64,000 bases of DNA from Streptomyces albospinus (lineage in GTDB: Bacteria; Actinomycetota; Actinomycetes; Streptomycetales; Streptomycetaceae), in assembly GCF_014648695.1 (NCBI RefSeq), contig NZ_BMRP01000001.1:720128-784127 (forward strand), read 5' to 3'. The notes beneath the pieces were generated by a model, which was not told where the DNA came from, made no database searches, and worked only from the letters and a program-made list of their open reading frames with translations. Shown here piece by piece: positions 1-8,476 of this stretch (position 1 is its first letter; each line of letters opens with the position of its first letter). Both the position numbers and the translations under genes were made by a program.

Positions 1-422
1 TCGCCTGCTGCACCAAGCAGGGGCTGCTCACGATCAACGGAACCCCCGTCGAAGAACCGTATCGGCAGGGCGGCGGCCCCGCCTCACCCGTCGGTTTCAA
101 GGCCACGGTCCCCAACGGCCAGCTCTTCCTGCTGGGCGATCACCGCAGCGACTCCCTCGACTCGCGCGTCCACCTCACCGACGGCGACCACGGCTCCGTA
201 CCGAGCAGCGCCGTCGAGGCCCGGGTCGACGCCCGCGCCTGGCCGCTCGGCAGCGTCGGCGTGATGGAGCGCCCCGCGGCCTTCGCCGCGCTCCCCGGGG
301 GCACCTCCCGGCCGGGGCCGATCCAGCCCATCACCCTGGCGGTCGTCGCGGGCACGGTGCTCATCCTCGGAGGTGCGGCATACGGGCCGATCGCGCGGAG
401 GAAGGGACGCCGGCGTGGCTGA
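1..422 (+). CDS. Signal peptidase I, C-terminal part (5' end outside window)
   Basis: The reading frame is open from base 3 and stops with TGA at 420-422, leaving about 139 residues. It contains GDHRSDSLDSR, which matches conserved box E of type I signal peptidases (GDN/H-x-x-S-x-DSR). The catalytic Ser and Lys lie upstream of the window. The last about 25 residues form a hydrophobic segment (ITLAVVAGTVLILGG) followed by a basic tail, so a C-terminal membrane anchor is likely, as known for several Streptomyces Sip proteins. The enzyme cleaves signal peptides from exported proteins at the outer membrane face. The next gene starts inside its 3' end, so the two are probably co-transcribed. By position it resembles sipZ, the last of the Streptomyces sip genes, but without the 5' part I do not assign the paralogue. 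Confidence 0.85.
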   Translation, partial: ACCTKQGLLTINGTPVEEPYRQGGGPASPVGFKATVPNGQLFLLGDHRSDSLDSRVHLTDGDHGSVPSSAVEARVDARAWPLGSVGVMERPAAFAALPGGTSRPGPIQPITLAVVAGTVLILGGAAYGPIARRKGRRRG

Positions 423-978
423 CCGGGAGCGGGAGCAGGAGCTGACCGCCGGGCGGGCGCAGGAACCGGAACGGGCGGTGACCGCCGACGAGCCGGCCGA
501 GGCGCGGCAGGTCTCCCGCGTCGTCCTGCTCGACCCGGACGACCGGATCCTGCTGCTGCACGGCTTCGAACCGGACGACCCCGGCGACACCTGGTGGTTC
601 ACCCCCGGCGGCGGCGTGGAAGGCACCGAGACTCGCGAGGAGGCGGCACACCGCGAGCTCGCCGAGGAGACGGGCATCACCGACGCGGTCCTCGGCCCCG
701 TCCTGTGGAAGCGCCGCTGCGCGTTTCCGTTCGACGGGCGACGCTGGGAGCAGGACGAGTGGTACTACCTGGGGCGGACCGACCGGACCGCCACCGACAC
801 CGGCGGCCACACCGACCTGGAGCGACGCAGCGTCTCGGGGCTGAGATGGTGGACTTCGGAGGAACTGTCGGCGACGCATGAGACGGTGTATCCGACCAGA
901 CTCGCCGGGCTGCTGCGCACACTGCTCGACGAAGGCCCCCCGAGTGCGCCAGTGCTCCTGGAGACCGAGAGGGTCTGA
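415..978 (+). CDS. NUDIX hydrolase
   Basis: 187 residues from a GTG start that overlaps the end of the signal peptidase gene and is preceded by a GGAGGAAGGG ribosome-binding site; a longer in-frame reading exists but lacks a site. The NUDIX box is complete: GGVEGTE, seven residues, then RELAEETGI, fitting Gx5Ex7REUxEExGU at about residues 67-89. NUDIX enzymes hydrolyse nucleoside diphosphates linked to another moiety. The substrate cannot be read from the sequence. The first about 35 residues are charged and probably flexible. Coupling to a signal peptidase gene is a known Streptomyces arrangement and does not imply shared function. Confidence 0.88.
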   Translation: MADREREQELTAGRAQEPERAVTADEPAEARQVSRVVLLDPDDRILLLHGFEPDDPGDTWWFTPGGGVEGTETREEAAHRELAEETGITDAVLGPVLWKRRCAFPFDGRRWEQDEWYYLGRTDRTATDTGGHTDLERRSVSGLRWWTSEELSATHETVYPTRLAGLLRTLLDEGPPSAPVLLETERV

Positions 979-1016
979 CGCACAATAGGGGGACGCACGG
1001 CTGAAGGGGATCTGCC

Positions 1017-1325
1017 ATGAGCGCCGAGGACCTCGAAAAGTACGAGACCGAGATGGAGCTGAAGCTCTACCGGGAGTACCGCGACGTCGTCGGGCTGTTC
1101 AAGTACGTGATCGAGACCGAGCGTCGTTTCTACCTCACCAACGACTACGAGATGCAGGTGCACTCGGTCCAGGGTGAAGTGTTCTTCGAGGTCTCGATGG
1201 CCGACGCATGGGTCTGGGATATGTACCGACCGGCCCGTTTCGTCAAGCAGGTGCGAGTGCTCACGTTCAAGGACGTGAATATCGAAGAGCTCAACAAGAG
1301 TGATCTGGATCTCCCGGGGAGCTGA
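1017..1325 (+). CDS. DUF2469 family protein
   Basis: A 102-residue acidic protein with an AAGGGG site before the ATG. The sequence (starting MSAEDLEKYETEMELKLYRE) matches the DUF2469 family, a short and strongly conserved actinobacterial protein with no established function. It has no signal peptide, membrane segment or nucleotide-binding motif. It is rich in Tyr, Glu and Asp and mixes helical and strand-like stretches. It sits 38 bp after the NUDIX gene and before yraN, the order usual in Streptomyces. The family call is firm; the role is unknown. Confidence 0.85.
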   Translation: MSAEDLEKYETEMELKLYREYRDVVGLFKYVIETERRFYLTNDYEMQVHSVQGEVFFEVSMADAWVWDMYRPARFVKQVRVLTFKDVNIEELNKSDLDLPGS

Positions 1326-1340
1326 CGGCTGAGGGGCGGA

Positions 1341-1420
1341 CCTGTGGATCGCCTGCCGGGGAGCGGTCCCGGTCGCCCCGGCGGGTGACGGAGTTGTCCA
1401 CAACCGATCCGTTATCCACC
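1341..1420. promoter_or_regulatory. Cluster of DnaA-box-like 9-mers upstream of yraN
   Basis: In 80 bp of noncoding DNA there is a TTGTCCACA at 1394-1402 (exact match to the GC-adapted Streptomyces DnaA box), a TTATCCACC at 1412-1420 (one mismatch to the E. coli box) and a weaker inverted TGTGGATC at 1343-1350. Such motifs are rare by chance at this GC content. Binding is not shown. Confidence 0.4.
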
Positions 1421-1475
1421 AAGATCCAAAAGATCTGCGCGGAGGCGTCACAGTCGGTGCCGGAGGTGGTACCGC

Positions 1476-2102
1476 ATGAACGCCACACAGACCGGCAGGA
1501 AGGCCGGAGACGCCGCACGGACCCTGGACAGCGGACCGACCGCGGACGGCGCGGGCACCCGGGACGGCGCAAAGACCGTCGAGGGCACAGGGACCGGGGA
1601 CGGCTCCGGAGCCGTCCCCGGCGTACGGACCCGCCAGCGCCCCGGGACCGGGAAGCCCACAGGCACCAGGGAAAACGCACGGGCCAGATCCGGCGCGCGG
1701 AGCAGGGCAGCCCGCGCACCGGACCGGCCGACGTCCCGGCCCCGCACCCGCAGGCGCGCACTGGGCAGGTACGGCGAGGACTTGGCGGCCCGGCGCCTCA
1801 CCGAGGCCGGGATGCGGATCCTCGACCGGAACTGGCGCTGCCGCGACGGAGAGATCGACATCGTCGCCGCCGACGGCGACGCCCTGGTGATCTGCGAGGT
1901 CAAGACCCGCCGGGCGGGCTCCTACGAACACCCCATGGCCGCGGTGCGGCCCGCGAAGGCCGCCCGGCTCCGGCTGCTGGCCGAACGCTGGCTGGAGCGG
2001 CACGGCGGCCCACCGCCCGGCGGCGTACGCATCGACGTCATCGGCATCCTGCTGCCCGCCCGCGGCGCCCCCGCGGTCGAACACGTCCGGGGGGTGGCGT
2101 GA
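1476..2102 (+). CDS. UPF0102 (YraN) family protein with long N-terminal extension
   Basis: 208 residues from an ATG with a good GGAGGTGG site. The UPF0102 domain starts near residue 92 ([16 protein letters not shown]) and includes the nuclease-fold signature [21 protein letters not shown], resembling the E-D-ExK pattern of restriction-endonuclease-like folds. The first about 90 residues are low complexity (Gly, Thr, Asp, Arg rich) and are absent from typical 120-residue members. The stop overlaps the comM start (TGATG), so the genes are translationally coupled. A link to DNA processing is suggested by the neighbours comM and dprA and by the fold, but is not proven. A shorter start near the domain is possible, although no internal site is as good. 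Confidence 0.85.
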   Translation: MNATQTGRKAGDAARTLDSGPTADGAGTRDGAKTVEGTGTGDGSGAVPGVRTRQRPGTGKPTGTRENARARSGARSRAARAPDRPTSRPRTRRRALGRYGEDLAARRLTEAGMRILDRNWRCRDGEIDIVAADGDALVICEVKTRRAGSYEHPMAAVRPAKAARLRLLAERWLERHGGPPPGGVRIDVIGILLPARGAPAVEHVRGVA

Positions 2103-3781
2103 TGGGATTCGCCCGCACCTGCTCCGTCGCCCTGGTCGGCGTCGAAGGAGTCGTCGTCGAGGTCCAGGCCGACCTGGAGCCCGGCGTCGCCGCCTTCACC
2201 CTCGTCGGGCTGCCCGACAAGAGCCTGGTCGAATCCCGCGACCGGGTGCGTGCCGCCGTGGTGAACTCCGGCGCCGAGTGGCCGCAGAAAAAGCTCACCG
2301 TCGGCCTCAGCCCCGCCTCCGTGCCCAAGAGCGGCAGCGGTTTCGACCTCGCCGTGGCCTGCGCGGTCCTCGGCGCCGCCGAGCGCCTGGACCCCCGTGA
2401 ACTCACCGACCTGATGATGATCGGCGAACTGGGCCTCGACGGCCGCGTCCGGCCCGTACGCGGCGTGCTGCCCGCCGTCCTCGCCGCCGCCGACGCCGGA
2501 TACCGCCAGGTCGTCGTACCGGAACAGACCGTCGCCGAAGCCTCCCTCGTCCCCGGCGTCTCCGTCCTCGGCATCCGCAGCCTGCGCCAGCTCATCGCGG
2601 TCCTCGCCGACGAACCCGTGCCGGACGAGGAGAACCCCCTCGAAGAAGGCCGCCCCGACCCGCTCCTCGCCGGGCTCACCATGCCCGGCACCGGCGTCGG
2701 CGCGGGCCTGCCGCCCGGCGATCACGCCCCCGACCTCGCGGAGGTCGCAGGCCAGCACGGCGCCCGCCGCGCCCTGGAAGTAGCCGCCGCCGGACGCCAC
2801 CACATCTTCTTCAAAGGCCCGCCGGGCGCCGGCAAGACCATGCTCGCCGAGCGCCTCCCCGGACTACTGCCACCCCTGACGCCCAAGGAATCACTGGAGG
2901 TCACCGCCGTGCACTCGGTCGCCGGAACCCTCCCACCAGGACAGCCACTGGTCCACCGCCCGCCCTATTGCGCCCCGCACCACTCCGCGACCATGGCATC
3001 CCTCGTCGGCGGCGGGACCGGCCTGCCCAGGCCAGGAGCCGTATCGCTCGCCCATCACGGCGTGCTCTTCGTGGACGAGGCCGCCGAATGCAGCCCGCGT
3101 GTCCTGGACGCGTTACGCCAGCCCCTGGAATCCGGCCAGGTCGTCGTCGCCCGGGCCGCCGGCATGATGCGCCTGCCCGCCCGCTTCCTCCTCGCCCTCG
3201 CGGCAAATCCGTGCCCCTGCGGCCGGCACGGCACCACCGCCGGCGGCTGCGAATGCCGGCCCTCCTCGATCCGCCGCTACCGGGCCCGGCTCTCCGGACC
3301 GCTGATGGACCGGGTGGACCTGCGGATCGCCGTGGAACCGGTCGCCCGCTCCGAACTGCTCGCACTCGGCCGCGGCGCCGAATCCACCGCCGACGTCGCC
3401 CACCGCGTCCACGCCGCCCGCGAACGTGCCGCGGCCCGCTACGCCGGCACCCCCTGGCACACCAACAGCGAGGTACCGGGCCACGAACTGAGAACCCGCT
3501 GGCAGGTACACCACGGCGCGCTCGCCCACGCCGAACGCGACCTGGAATGCGGCCTCCTGACGGCCCGAGGCCTCGACCGCGTCCTCCGCGTCGCCTGGAC
3601 CGCTGCCGACCTCGCGGGCCGCGACCGCCCCACACGGGAGGACGTCAACTGGGCCCTGGAACTCCGCACCGGCGTACGCCGCGGCACGGTGACGACCGCA
3701 GCCGGCGCGGAGACGGCAACCGTACGCACGAAGCGGCAGACCGGCGGACGACCCGAGGTGAGCGATGAACGGGACGGATGA
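2102..3781 (+). CDS. comM: YifB/ComM-type Mg-chelatase-like AAA ATPase
   Basis: 559 residues. The order is an N-terminal ChlI-like domain (ARTCSVALVGVEGVVVEV, residues about 4-150), an AAA+ core with Walker A GPPGAGKTM near residue 237 and Walker B VLFVDEAAE near 320, a Cys cluster (CPCG, then CEC) and a C-terminal Mg-chelatase domain. ComM proteins are hexameric helicases that promote branch migration when transformed DNA is integrated, known from Vibrio and Haemophilus. The start overlaps the yraN stop and the end overlaps dprA by 17 bp, so a yraN-comM-dprA operon is clear. Leu338 is encoded by TTA (3113-3115), the rare bldA codon. The chelatase likeness does not imply tetrapyrrole synthesis. 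Confidence 0.93.
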   Translation: MGFARTCSVALVGVEGVVVEVQADLEPGVAAFTLVGLPDKSLVESRDRVRAAVVNSGAEWPQKKLTVGLSPASVPKSGSGFDLAVACAVLGAAERLDPRELTDLMMIGELGLDGRVRPVRGVLPAVLAAADAGYRQVVVPEQTVAEASLVPGVSVLGIRSLRQLIAVLADEPVPDEENPLEEGRPDPLLAGLTMPGTGVGAGLPPGDHAPDLAEVAGQHGARRALEVAAAGRHHIFFKGPPGAGKTMLAERLPGLLPPLTPKESLEVTAVHSVAGTLPPGQPLVHRPPYCAPHHSATMASLVGGGTGLPRPGAVSLAHHGVLFVDEAAECSPRVLDALRQPLESGQVVVARAAGMMRLPARFLLALAANPCPCGRHGTTAGGCECRPSSIRRYRARLSGPLMDRVDLRIAVEPVARSELLALGRGAESTADVAHRVHAARERAAARYAGTPWHTNSEVPGHELRTRWQVHHGALAHAERDLECGLLTARGLDRVLRVAWTAADLAGRDRPTREDVNWALELRTGVRRGTVTTAAGAETATVRTKRQTGGRPEVSDERDG

Positions 3782-5090
3782 ATGGGGCTTCGTCACGAGC
3801 GGGGCAACGGCGGACACCCCGCGCACCCCCGCCCCCGGTACGCGCTCCGCCCCGGATCTCGACACATGTGCGCCCACGGGGCCGGCCCACGAGGCGAAGG
3901 GAGCGAAACCGACAACCGACAGTGGCACGGCCCGGCGAGAGACCTACGAACCGCAGCGGGCCGCCCGCGCCGCCCTCACCCGCATCCTCGAACCAGGCGA
4001 CGCAACAGCAGGCCGCTGGCTGCGCGAGATGGGCCCGGTGGCCCTCTGGCACGCACTCTCCGAGGACGACGCGAGCCTTCCCGCCGGCGCGAGCCCCACC
4101 AAGGTCGCGGGCCTCAGACTGCGCGCCGCACGGGCCCGCCCCGCCGCGGACCTCGCGGCCGTCGCCGCGCTCGGTGGCCGCTTCATCTGCCCCGGCGACG
4201 AGGAATGGCCCCGCCAGCTCGACGACCTCGGCGACGGCCGCCCCATCGGCCTCTGGGTACGCGGTGCCGCCGGGCTGCGGCTGTGGGCGCTGCGCTCGGT
4301 CGCCGTGGTCGGAGCGCGGTCCTGCACCGAATACGGCGCCCACCTCGCCACCACCCTCGCCGCCGGACTCGCCGAGCGCGGCTGGACGGTGGTCTCCGGC
4401 GCCGCGTACGGCGTCGACGGCGCCGCGCACCGCGGCGCACTGGCCGCGGACGGCCCGACCATCGCCGTCCTCGCCTCCGGCGTCGACTACGCCTATCCGC
4501 GCGGACACACCGAGTTGCTCGGCCGGATCGCCGAACAGGGGCTGATCGTGGCCGAGTTACCGCCAGGCGACCACCCCACCCGCAGCCGCTTCGTCCTGCG
4601 CAACCGCGTGATCGCCGCGCTCACCCGGGGCACCGTCGTCGTGGAAGCCGAACTCCGCAGCGGCTCACTGGTCACCGCACGGCGCGCGCTGTCCCTCGGG
4701 AGGTTCACGATGGGCGTGCCGGGGCCGGTCACCAGCGGCCTGTCCGCCGGCGTGCATCAACTCCTGCGCGGCGAGGCCACGGTGGTCACCGACGCCGACG
4801 AGGTCATCGAACTCGTCGGCAGCATCGGCGATCTCGCACCCGAACGGCACGGCCCGACCTTCGCCCGCGACCTCTTGGATCCGGTCGCCGTCCGCGTACT
4901 GGACGCACTGCCCGCCCGCGGCCCCGCGGATACCGCCCAACTGGCGCGGGAGTCGGGCACACCGCGCGACACCACCCAGGGAAAACTCTTCGAGTTGCAG
5001 TCCCTCGGATTCGTTCAAAGGTGCGGTGAGCGCTGGGAGTTGGCGCGACGCGCCGACTCCGCCGAAGGTTCCCGGCGAGGCGGTACTTGA
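3765..5090 (+). CDS. dprA: DNA-processing protein DprA
   Basis: 441 residues from an ATG inside the comM end, with GAGGTGA upstream. A Rossmann-like DprA core is plain: SVAVVGARSCTEYG, VVSGAAYGVDGAAH, TIAVLASGVDYAYP, then RNRVIAAL and SGSLVTARRA. A winged-helix domain follows near residues 370-430. DprA binds single-stranded DNA and loads RecA during uptake of foreign DNA. The first about 60 residues are a low-complexity extension before the core. Leu265 is encoded by TTA at 4557-4559, so translation should need the bldA tRNA. Together with comM this makes two consecutive TTA genes, the only ones I found in the window. Confidence 0.93.
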   Translation: MNGTDEWGFVTSGATADTPRTPAPGTRSAPDLDTCAPTGPAHEAKGAKPTTDSGTARRETYEPQRAARAALTRILEPGDATAGRWLREMGPVALWHALSEDDASLPAGASPTKVAGLRLRAARARPAADLAAVAALGGRFICPGDEEWPRQLDDLGDGRPIGLWVRGAAGLRLWALRSVAVVGARSCTEYGAHLATTLAAGLAERGWTVVSGAAYGVDGAAHRGALAADGPTIAVLASGVDYAYPRGHTELLGRIAEQGLIVAELPPGDHPTRSRFVLRNRVIAALTRGTVVVEAELRSGSLVTARRALSLGRFTMGVPGPVTSGLSAGVHQLLRGEATVVTDADEVIELVGSIGDLAPERHGPTFARDLLDPVAVRVLDALPARGPADTAQLARESGTPRDTTQGKLFELQSLGFVQRCGERWELARRADSAEGSRRGGT

Positions 5091-5142
5091 CCTGGCGCGA
5101 ACGGGTGAAAGGGTGAGGGGAATGACCGCAGAATCCAGGTTT

Positions 5143-5164
5143 GCCTCGCTTCGGTGCGCGAGGC
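5143..5164 (+). terminator. Hairpin downstream of dprA
   Basis: A 7-bp stem GCCTCGC/GCGAGGC around an 8-nt TTCGGTGC loop, 52 bp after the dprA stop. The rest of 5091-5449 holds no convincing gene. A TACGCT box at 5380-5385, 65 bp before whiG, could be its -10, but I see no matching -35. Confidence 0.4.
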
Positions 5165-5449
5165 CGACCCGTTGGGAGACGGCGATGTGGCGCAACGGAC
5201 GCACGGGGTCCTGCCTGCCGCTTCACCGCGTCCGTCCGCACGGCCCTCCGGGAACGCGCCCCCGGCACCCCGTCCGGGTGTCGCCACGCCGTACGAGGTA
5301 ACCCCGAGGTGCGGGCGGCGGAACGCATCTGCGCACACCCAACCCGCTTTCCTCGCACACCGCGATGCCGCGGTCACGCTACGCTCACAACAATTCAAAC
5401 CTCACTCATCCATCTACCCGTGTCTCGGCAGAACGGCTCAAGGCGACGA

Positions 5450-6286
5450 ATGCCCCAGCACACCTCCGGGTCTGACCGTGCGGCAGTACCACCCGCCGCG
5501 CGCGGCAGCGTGCGCCCCAACCCGCCCACCTCGCTCGACGAGCTGTGGCGCTCCTACAAGGCGTCGGGCGACGGACGCTTGCGGGAGCAGCTGATCCTGC
5601 ACTACTCACCGCTGGTCAAGTACGTCGCCGGCCGCGTCAGCGTCGGACTCCCACCCAACGTCGAGCAGGCCGACTTCGTCTCCTCCGGCGTCTTCGGACT
5701 GATCGACGCCATCGAGAAGTTCGAACCCGAACGCTCCATCAAGTTCGAGACGTACGCCATCACCCGCATCCGCGGCGCCATGATCGACGAACTGCGCGCC
5801 CTGGACTGGATCCCGCGATCCGTACGGCAGAAGGCCCGAGCCGTGGAGCGGGCGTACGCAACCCTCGAGGCGCAACTCCGCCGCACCCCCACCGAGGCGG
5901 AGGTCGCCGGCGAGATGGGCATCGCACTGGAGGAACTCCACAGCGTCTTCAGCCAGCTGTCGCTGGCGAACGTCGTGGCGCTCGAAGAACTCCTCCACGT
6001 CGGCGGCGAGGGTGGCGAACGCCTCAGCCTGATGGACACGCTGGAGGACACCGCCGCCGAGAACCCCGTCGAGATCGCCGAGGACCGCGAACTGCGGCGG
6101 CTGCTCGCCCGGGCCATCAACACGCTCCCCGAACGCGAGAAGACCGTGGTCACCCTCTACTACTACGAGGGCCTCACCCTCGCCGAGATCGGCAACGTCC
6201 TCGGCGTCACGGAGAGCAGGGTCAGCCAGATTCACACCAAATCCGTGCTCCAGCTCCGGGCGAAACTGGCAGATGTCGGACGCTGA
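5450..6286 (+). CDS. whiG: RNA polymerase sigma factor WhiG
   Basis: 278 residues (the S. coelicolor protein is about 280). The ATG at 5450 gives [15 protein letters not shown], the N-terminus I remember for WhiG. It is an FliA-class (sigma-28-like) factor with region 2 around [19 protein letters not shown] and region 4 helix-turn-helix [19 protein letters not shown] near the C-terminus. WhiG commits aerial hyphae to sporulation by directing transcription of whiH and whiI, and is held back by the RsiG anti-sigma with c-di-GMP. In this position it stands alone after dprA. No canonical promoter is evident. An in-frame extension upstream to 5141 is rejected because the leader is noncoding. Confidence 0.96.
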   Translation: MPQHTSGSDRAAVPPAARGSVRPNPPTSLDELWRSYKASGDGRLREQLILHYSPLVKYVAGRVSVGLPPNVEQADFVSSGVFGLIDAIEKFEPERSIKFETYAITRIRGAMIDELRALDWIPRSVRQKARAVERAYATLEAQLRRTPTEAEVAGEMGIALEELHSVFSQLSLANVVALEELLHVGGEGGERLSLMDTLEDTAAENPVEIAEDRELRRLLARAINTLPEREKTVVTLYYYEGLTLAEIGNVLGVTESRVSQIHTKSVLQLRAKLADVGR

Positions 6287-6367
6287 GCGGGCCGCGGCAC
6301 GCCGGCCGATGCCGCCCGCCGTCACCCCGTGTGGCGACGCGGAGTGCCGCAACGCGGGGGCCATCCG

Positions 6368-6373
6368 TAGAGT
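6368..6373 (+). promoter_or_regulatory. -10 box of a likely leaderless TetR-family transcript
   Basis: TAGAGT lies exactly 6 bases before the GTG at 6380, which puts transcription start at or next to the start codon. There is no ribosome-binding site. The -35 is weak. Confidence 0.4.
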
Positions 6374-6379
6374 GGGGGC

Positions 6380-6961
6380 GTGCCCAGGATTCGAGCGGCC
6401 TCGGTGGCCGAGCACCGGACGATGCAGCGCGGCGCCCTCTTGGACGCCGCCCGCACCCTGCTGTCCGAAGGCGGAACGGAAGCGCTGACCTTCCCCGCCC
6501 TCGCCGAGCGCACGGGCCTCGCGCGCTCCTCCGTGTACGAGTACTTCCGCTCCCGGGCGGCCGTCGTCGAGGAACTGTGCGCGGTCGACTTCCCCGTATG
6601 GGTGGCGGAGGTCGAGGCAGCGATGGAAGGCGCCGAAACGCCCGAGGGGAAGGTCGAGGCGTATGTGCGCCGGCAGCTGGCCCTGGTCGGCGACCGCCGC
6701 CACCGAGCCGTCGTCGCCATCTCGGCCGGCGAGCTGGACGCCGGGGCGAGGGAGAAGATCCGCGCGGCACACGGCGGCCTGATCGCCATGATCGTCGAGG
6801 CGCTCGCCGCCCTCGGCCATGAACAACCCCGCCTCGCCGCCATGCTCCTCCAGGGCGTCGTCGACGCCGCCGTCCGCCGCATCGAACTCGGCGCCGCGGA
6901 GAACCCGGACGAGATCACGGAGGCGGCAGTGGCCATGGCCCTCCGGGGCGTCGGCGGCTGA
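6380..6961 (+). CDS. TetR-family transcriptional regulator
   Basis: 193 residues from GTG. The N-terminal helix-turn-helix is typical (TFPALAERTGLARSSVYEYF, residues about 34-53), followed by an alpha-helical ligand-binding domain of about 130 residues without recognisable specificity. The protein should bind DNA as a dimer and respond to a small molecule. The gene lies 93 bp after whiG and converges on the M23 gene, so no target is suggested by a divergent neighbour. The ligand is unknown. Confidence 0.88.
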   Translation: MPRIRAASVAEHRTMQRGALLDAARTLLSEGGTEALTFPALAERTGLARSSVYEYFRSRAAVVEELCAVDFPVWVAEVEAAMEGAETPEGKVEAYVRRQLALVGDRRHRAVVAISAGELDAGAREKIRAAHGGLIAMIVEALAALGHEQPRLAAMLLQGVVDAAVRRIELGAAENPDEITEAAVAMALRGVGG

Positions 6962-7044
6962 GGCCCCCGGGGGTCCTGCTGGGGGCTCCCCCCCGCCCCC
7001 CACCCCACCCCTCCCGCGCCCTCCTCCTCCGCCACCTCGTTGGG

Positions 7045-7142
7045 CCCGCAGCCCGCAGCCCGCAGCCCGCAGCCCGCAGCCCGCAGCCCGCAGCCCGCAG
7101 CCCGCAGCCCGCAGCCCGCAGCCCGCAGCCCGCAGCCCGCAG
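7045..7142. repeat. Perfect heptanucleotide tandem repeat, 14 copies of CCCGCAG
   Basis: From 7045 to 7142 the unit CCCGCAG is repeated 14 times without a mismatch (98 bp). It lies in the 286-bp gap between the convergent TetR and M23 genes, after a C-rich stretch (6962-7040). The 7-bp unit does not preserve a reading frame, so it is not coding. Such tracts change copy number by slippage. Confidence 0.95.
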
Positions 7143-7247
7143 GGGCTCACCCGGTCACTGATGCACGGCTGTGCCGCGCCTCAGCCGTGTTCTTCGCTGC
7201 TCCTCTCGCGGCTCTCCTGGCGTCGGCGTCACCTCCCGTCCGGCATC

Positions 7248-8177
7248 TCATCCCTTCCATTCCGTCGTCTCGCCGTTCCGTAGGCGTTTCCCGTCCGAGG
7301 TCCGGGCGCCGGCGTCGTCACGCCTGGTTGGCCCGCTCCGGTTGCCCGCTGCATGGCGGCCCAGGGCCCACAGTGCGGCGGTCGCGAGCGCGATCGTTCC
7401 TACGAGGGCCGCCCCTGTCGGTGCGTCTGTGGTCTCGTGAGCCGTGGGGGCCGGTCGTCCCGGATGCCTGCGCTTCGATTCCGTCCGCTCAGGAACCGCG
7501 GGGATCGTGGGTTCGGGGATGCCGAAGACCGGGAGCAGTCGCGATGGGCCGCCGTGGAGCATGGCAGGTGGCAGCAGCGAGAGCGGGTCCAGGTAGGACT
7601 TCCCGCGGAGCAGGCCCCAGTGGAGGCACGGGGCGCGGCAGTGGAACGTGCCGCGTTGCAGCACGCCGACCGGCTGGCCCGCCATGACGTGTTGCCCCGT
7701 GTGTGCGGTGGCGCGGACCGGTTCGTAGGTGGTGCGCAAGGGTGGGCGTCCCGAGCCGGACAGCTCGATGGTCAGGACTCCGCGGCCGGCGACGGTTCCG
7801 GTGAAGGCGACCTGGCCGGGCGCGGCTGACCGTACGACCGCGCCGGCGGACGCCGCCAGGTCGACGCCGCGGTGGCCTGCCGCCCAGGGTGCAGGGGGCG
7901 GCTCCCACCCGCGTAGGACGGTGGGCGGCTGCCCCGCCGGGCCGTCCACCGGCCAGGAACGGTCAGCAGCCGCCGGCGGTGCCGGGCCTTCCGGGGTGAT
8001 TCGTGTGGCGTGTGCCGTAGCACTTTTCGCCACGAGGTCCGGGGCATCAGCCTTGAACGCAGCTGCGGCCATCGGCATGCACACTGCCGCGGCCACCGCC
8101 GTTGTGGCGCTCAGTGAAGCCATGCACCTCGTGTGCACGGCGTACCTGGCGGGCACGGCACCCGGTGCGCGCGGCAT
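7248..8177 (-). CDS. Exported M23-family (LytM-like) peptidase-fold protein
   Basis: 309 residues from ATG at 8177. The N-terminus has basic residues then a hydrophobic core (LSATTAVAAAVCMPMAAAA), a signal peptide. The M23 domain (about residues 85-200) has the first zinc motif HRGVD (HxxxD), but the usual HxH appears as CLH in CLHWGLLRGK, so the first His of that pair is Cys. A second hydrophobic segment (TIALATAALWALG) near the C-terminus may anchor the protein. M23 enzymes cut peptidoglycan cross-links; here activity could be altered or absent. A longer ORF to 8549 exists, but its N-terminal 124 residues are Arg/Pro-rich and look noncoding. Confidence 0.8.
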   Translation of the reverse strand: MPRAPGAVPARYAVHTRCMASLSATTAVAAAVCMPMAAAAFKADAPDLVAKSATAHATRITPEGPAPPAAADRSWPVDGPAGQPPTVLRGWEPPPAPWAAGHRGVDLAASAGAVVRSAAPGQVAFTGTVAGRGVLTIELSGSGRPPLRTTYEPVRATAHTGQHVMAGQPVGVLQRGTFHCRAPCLHWGLLRGKSYLDPLSLLPPAMLHGGPSRLLPVFGIPEPTIPAVPERTESKRRHPGRPAPTAHETTDAPTGAALVGTIALATAALWALGRHAAGNRSGPTRRDDAGARTSDGKRLRNGETTEWKG

Positions 8178-8476
8178 CGAAGGGAGGCGGCTGCGCTCGT
8201 CTGTTCGCCGTGCCCCAGGTGGTGGCGGGTCCGGAGTCGCGACCCGGTGCGGCGGTCCGTGTCGCGATGTGTGGCGGGGGATGCCGGGCCGGTGTCCTGA
8301 TGGGCCGGAACGCGGTCGGTGGAGGGCGGCGGGCCTTTGCGGGTAGGTCCGCGGCGGTCGCAGGAACGAGAAGGGTCGGCGCTTCGCCGGGCTGGGGTGT
8401 CGTCTCATGCCCTGACCATGGCGCAGTCCTGACGGGCGTGGGGATCTTGGTCGAAAGCTGTGGACCGCGAGCCGGT

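Noticed and set aside
1385..2101. In-frame 5' extension of comM through the yraN region
   Set aside because: The added residues are Arg-rich and without homology, while yraN uses this DNA in another frame and comM has its own ATG overlapping the yraN stop.
2102..3781. Magnesium chelatase subunit for tetrapyrrole synthesis
   Set aside because: The domain order and the yraN-dprA neighbours identify YifB/ComM instead.
7045..7142. CRISPR-like array
   Set aside because: The units are 7 bp with no spacers; it is a simple tandem repeat.
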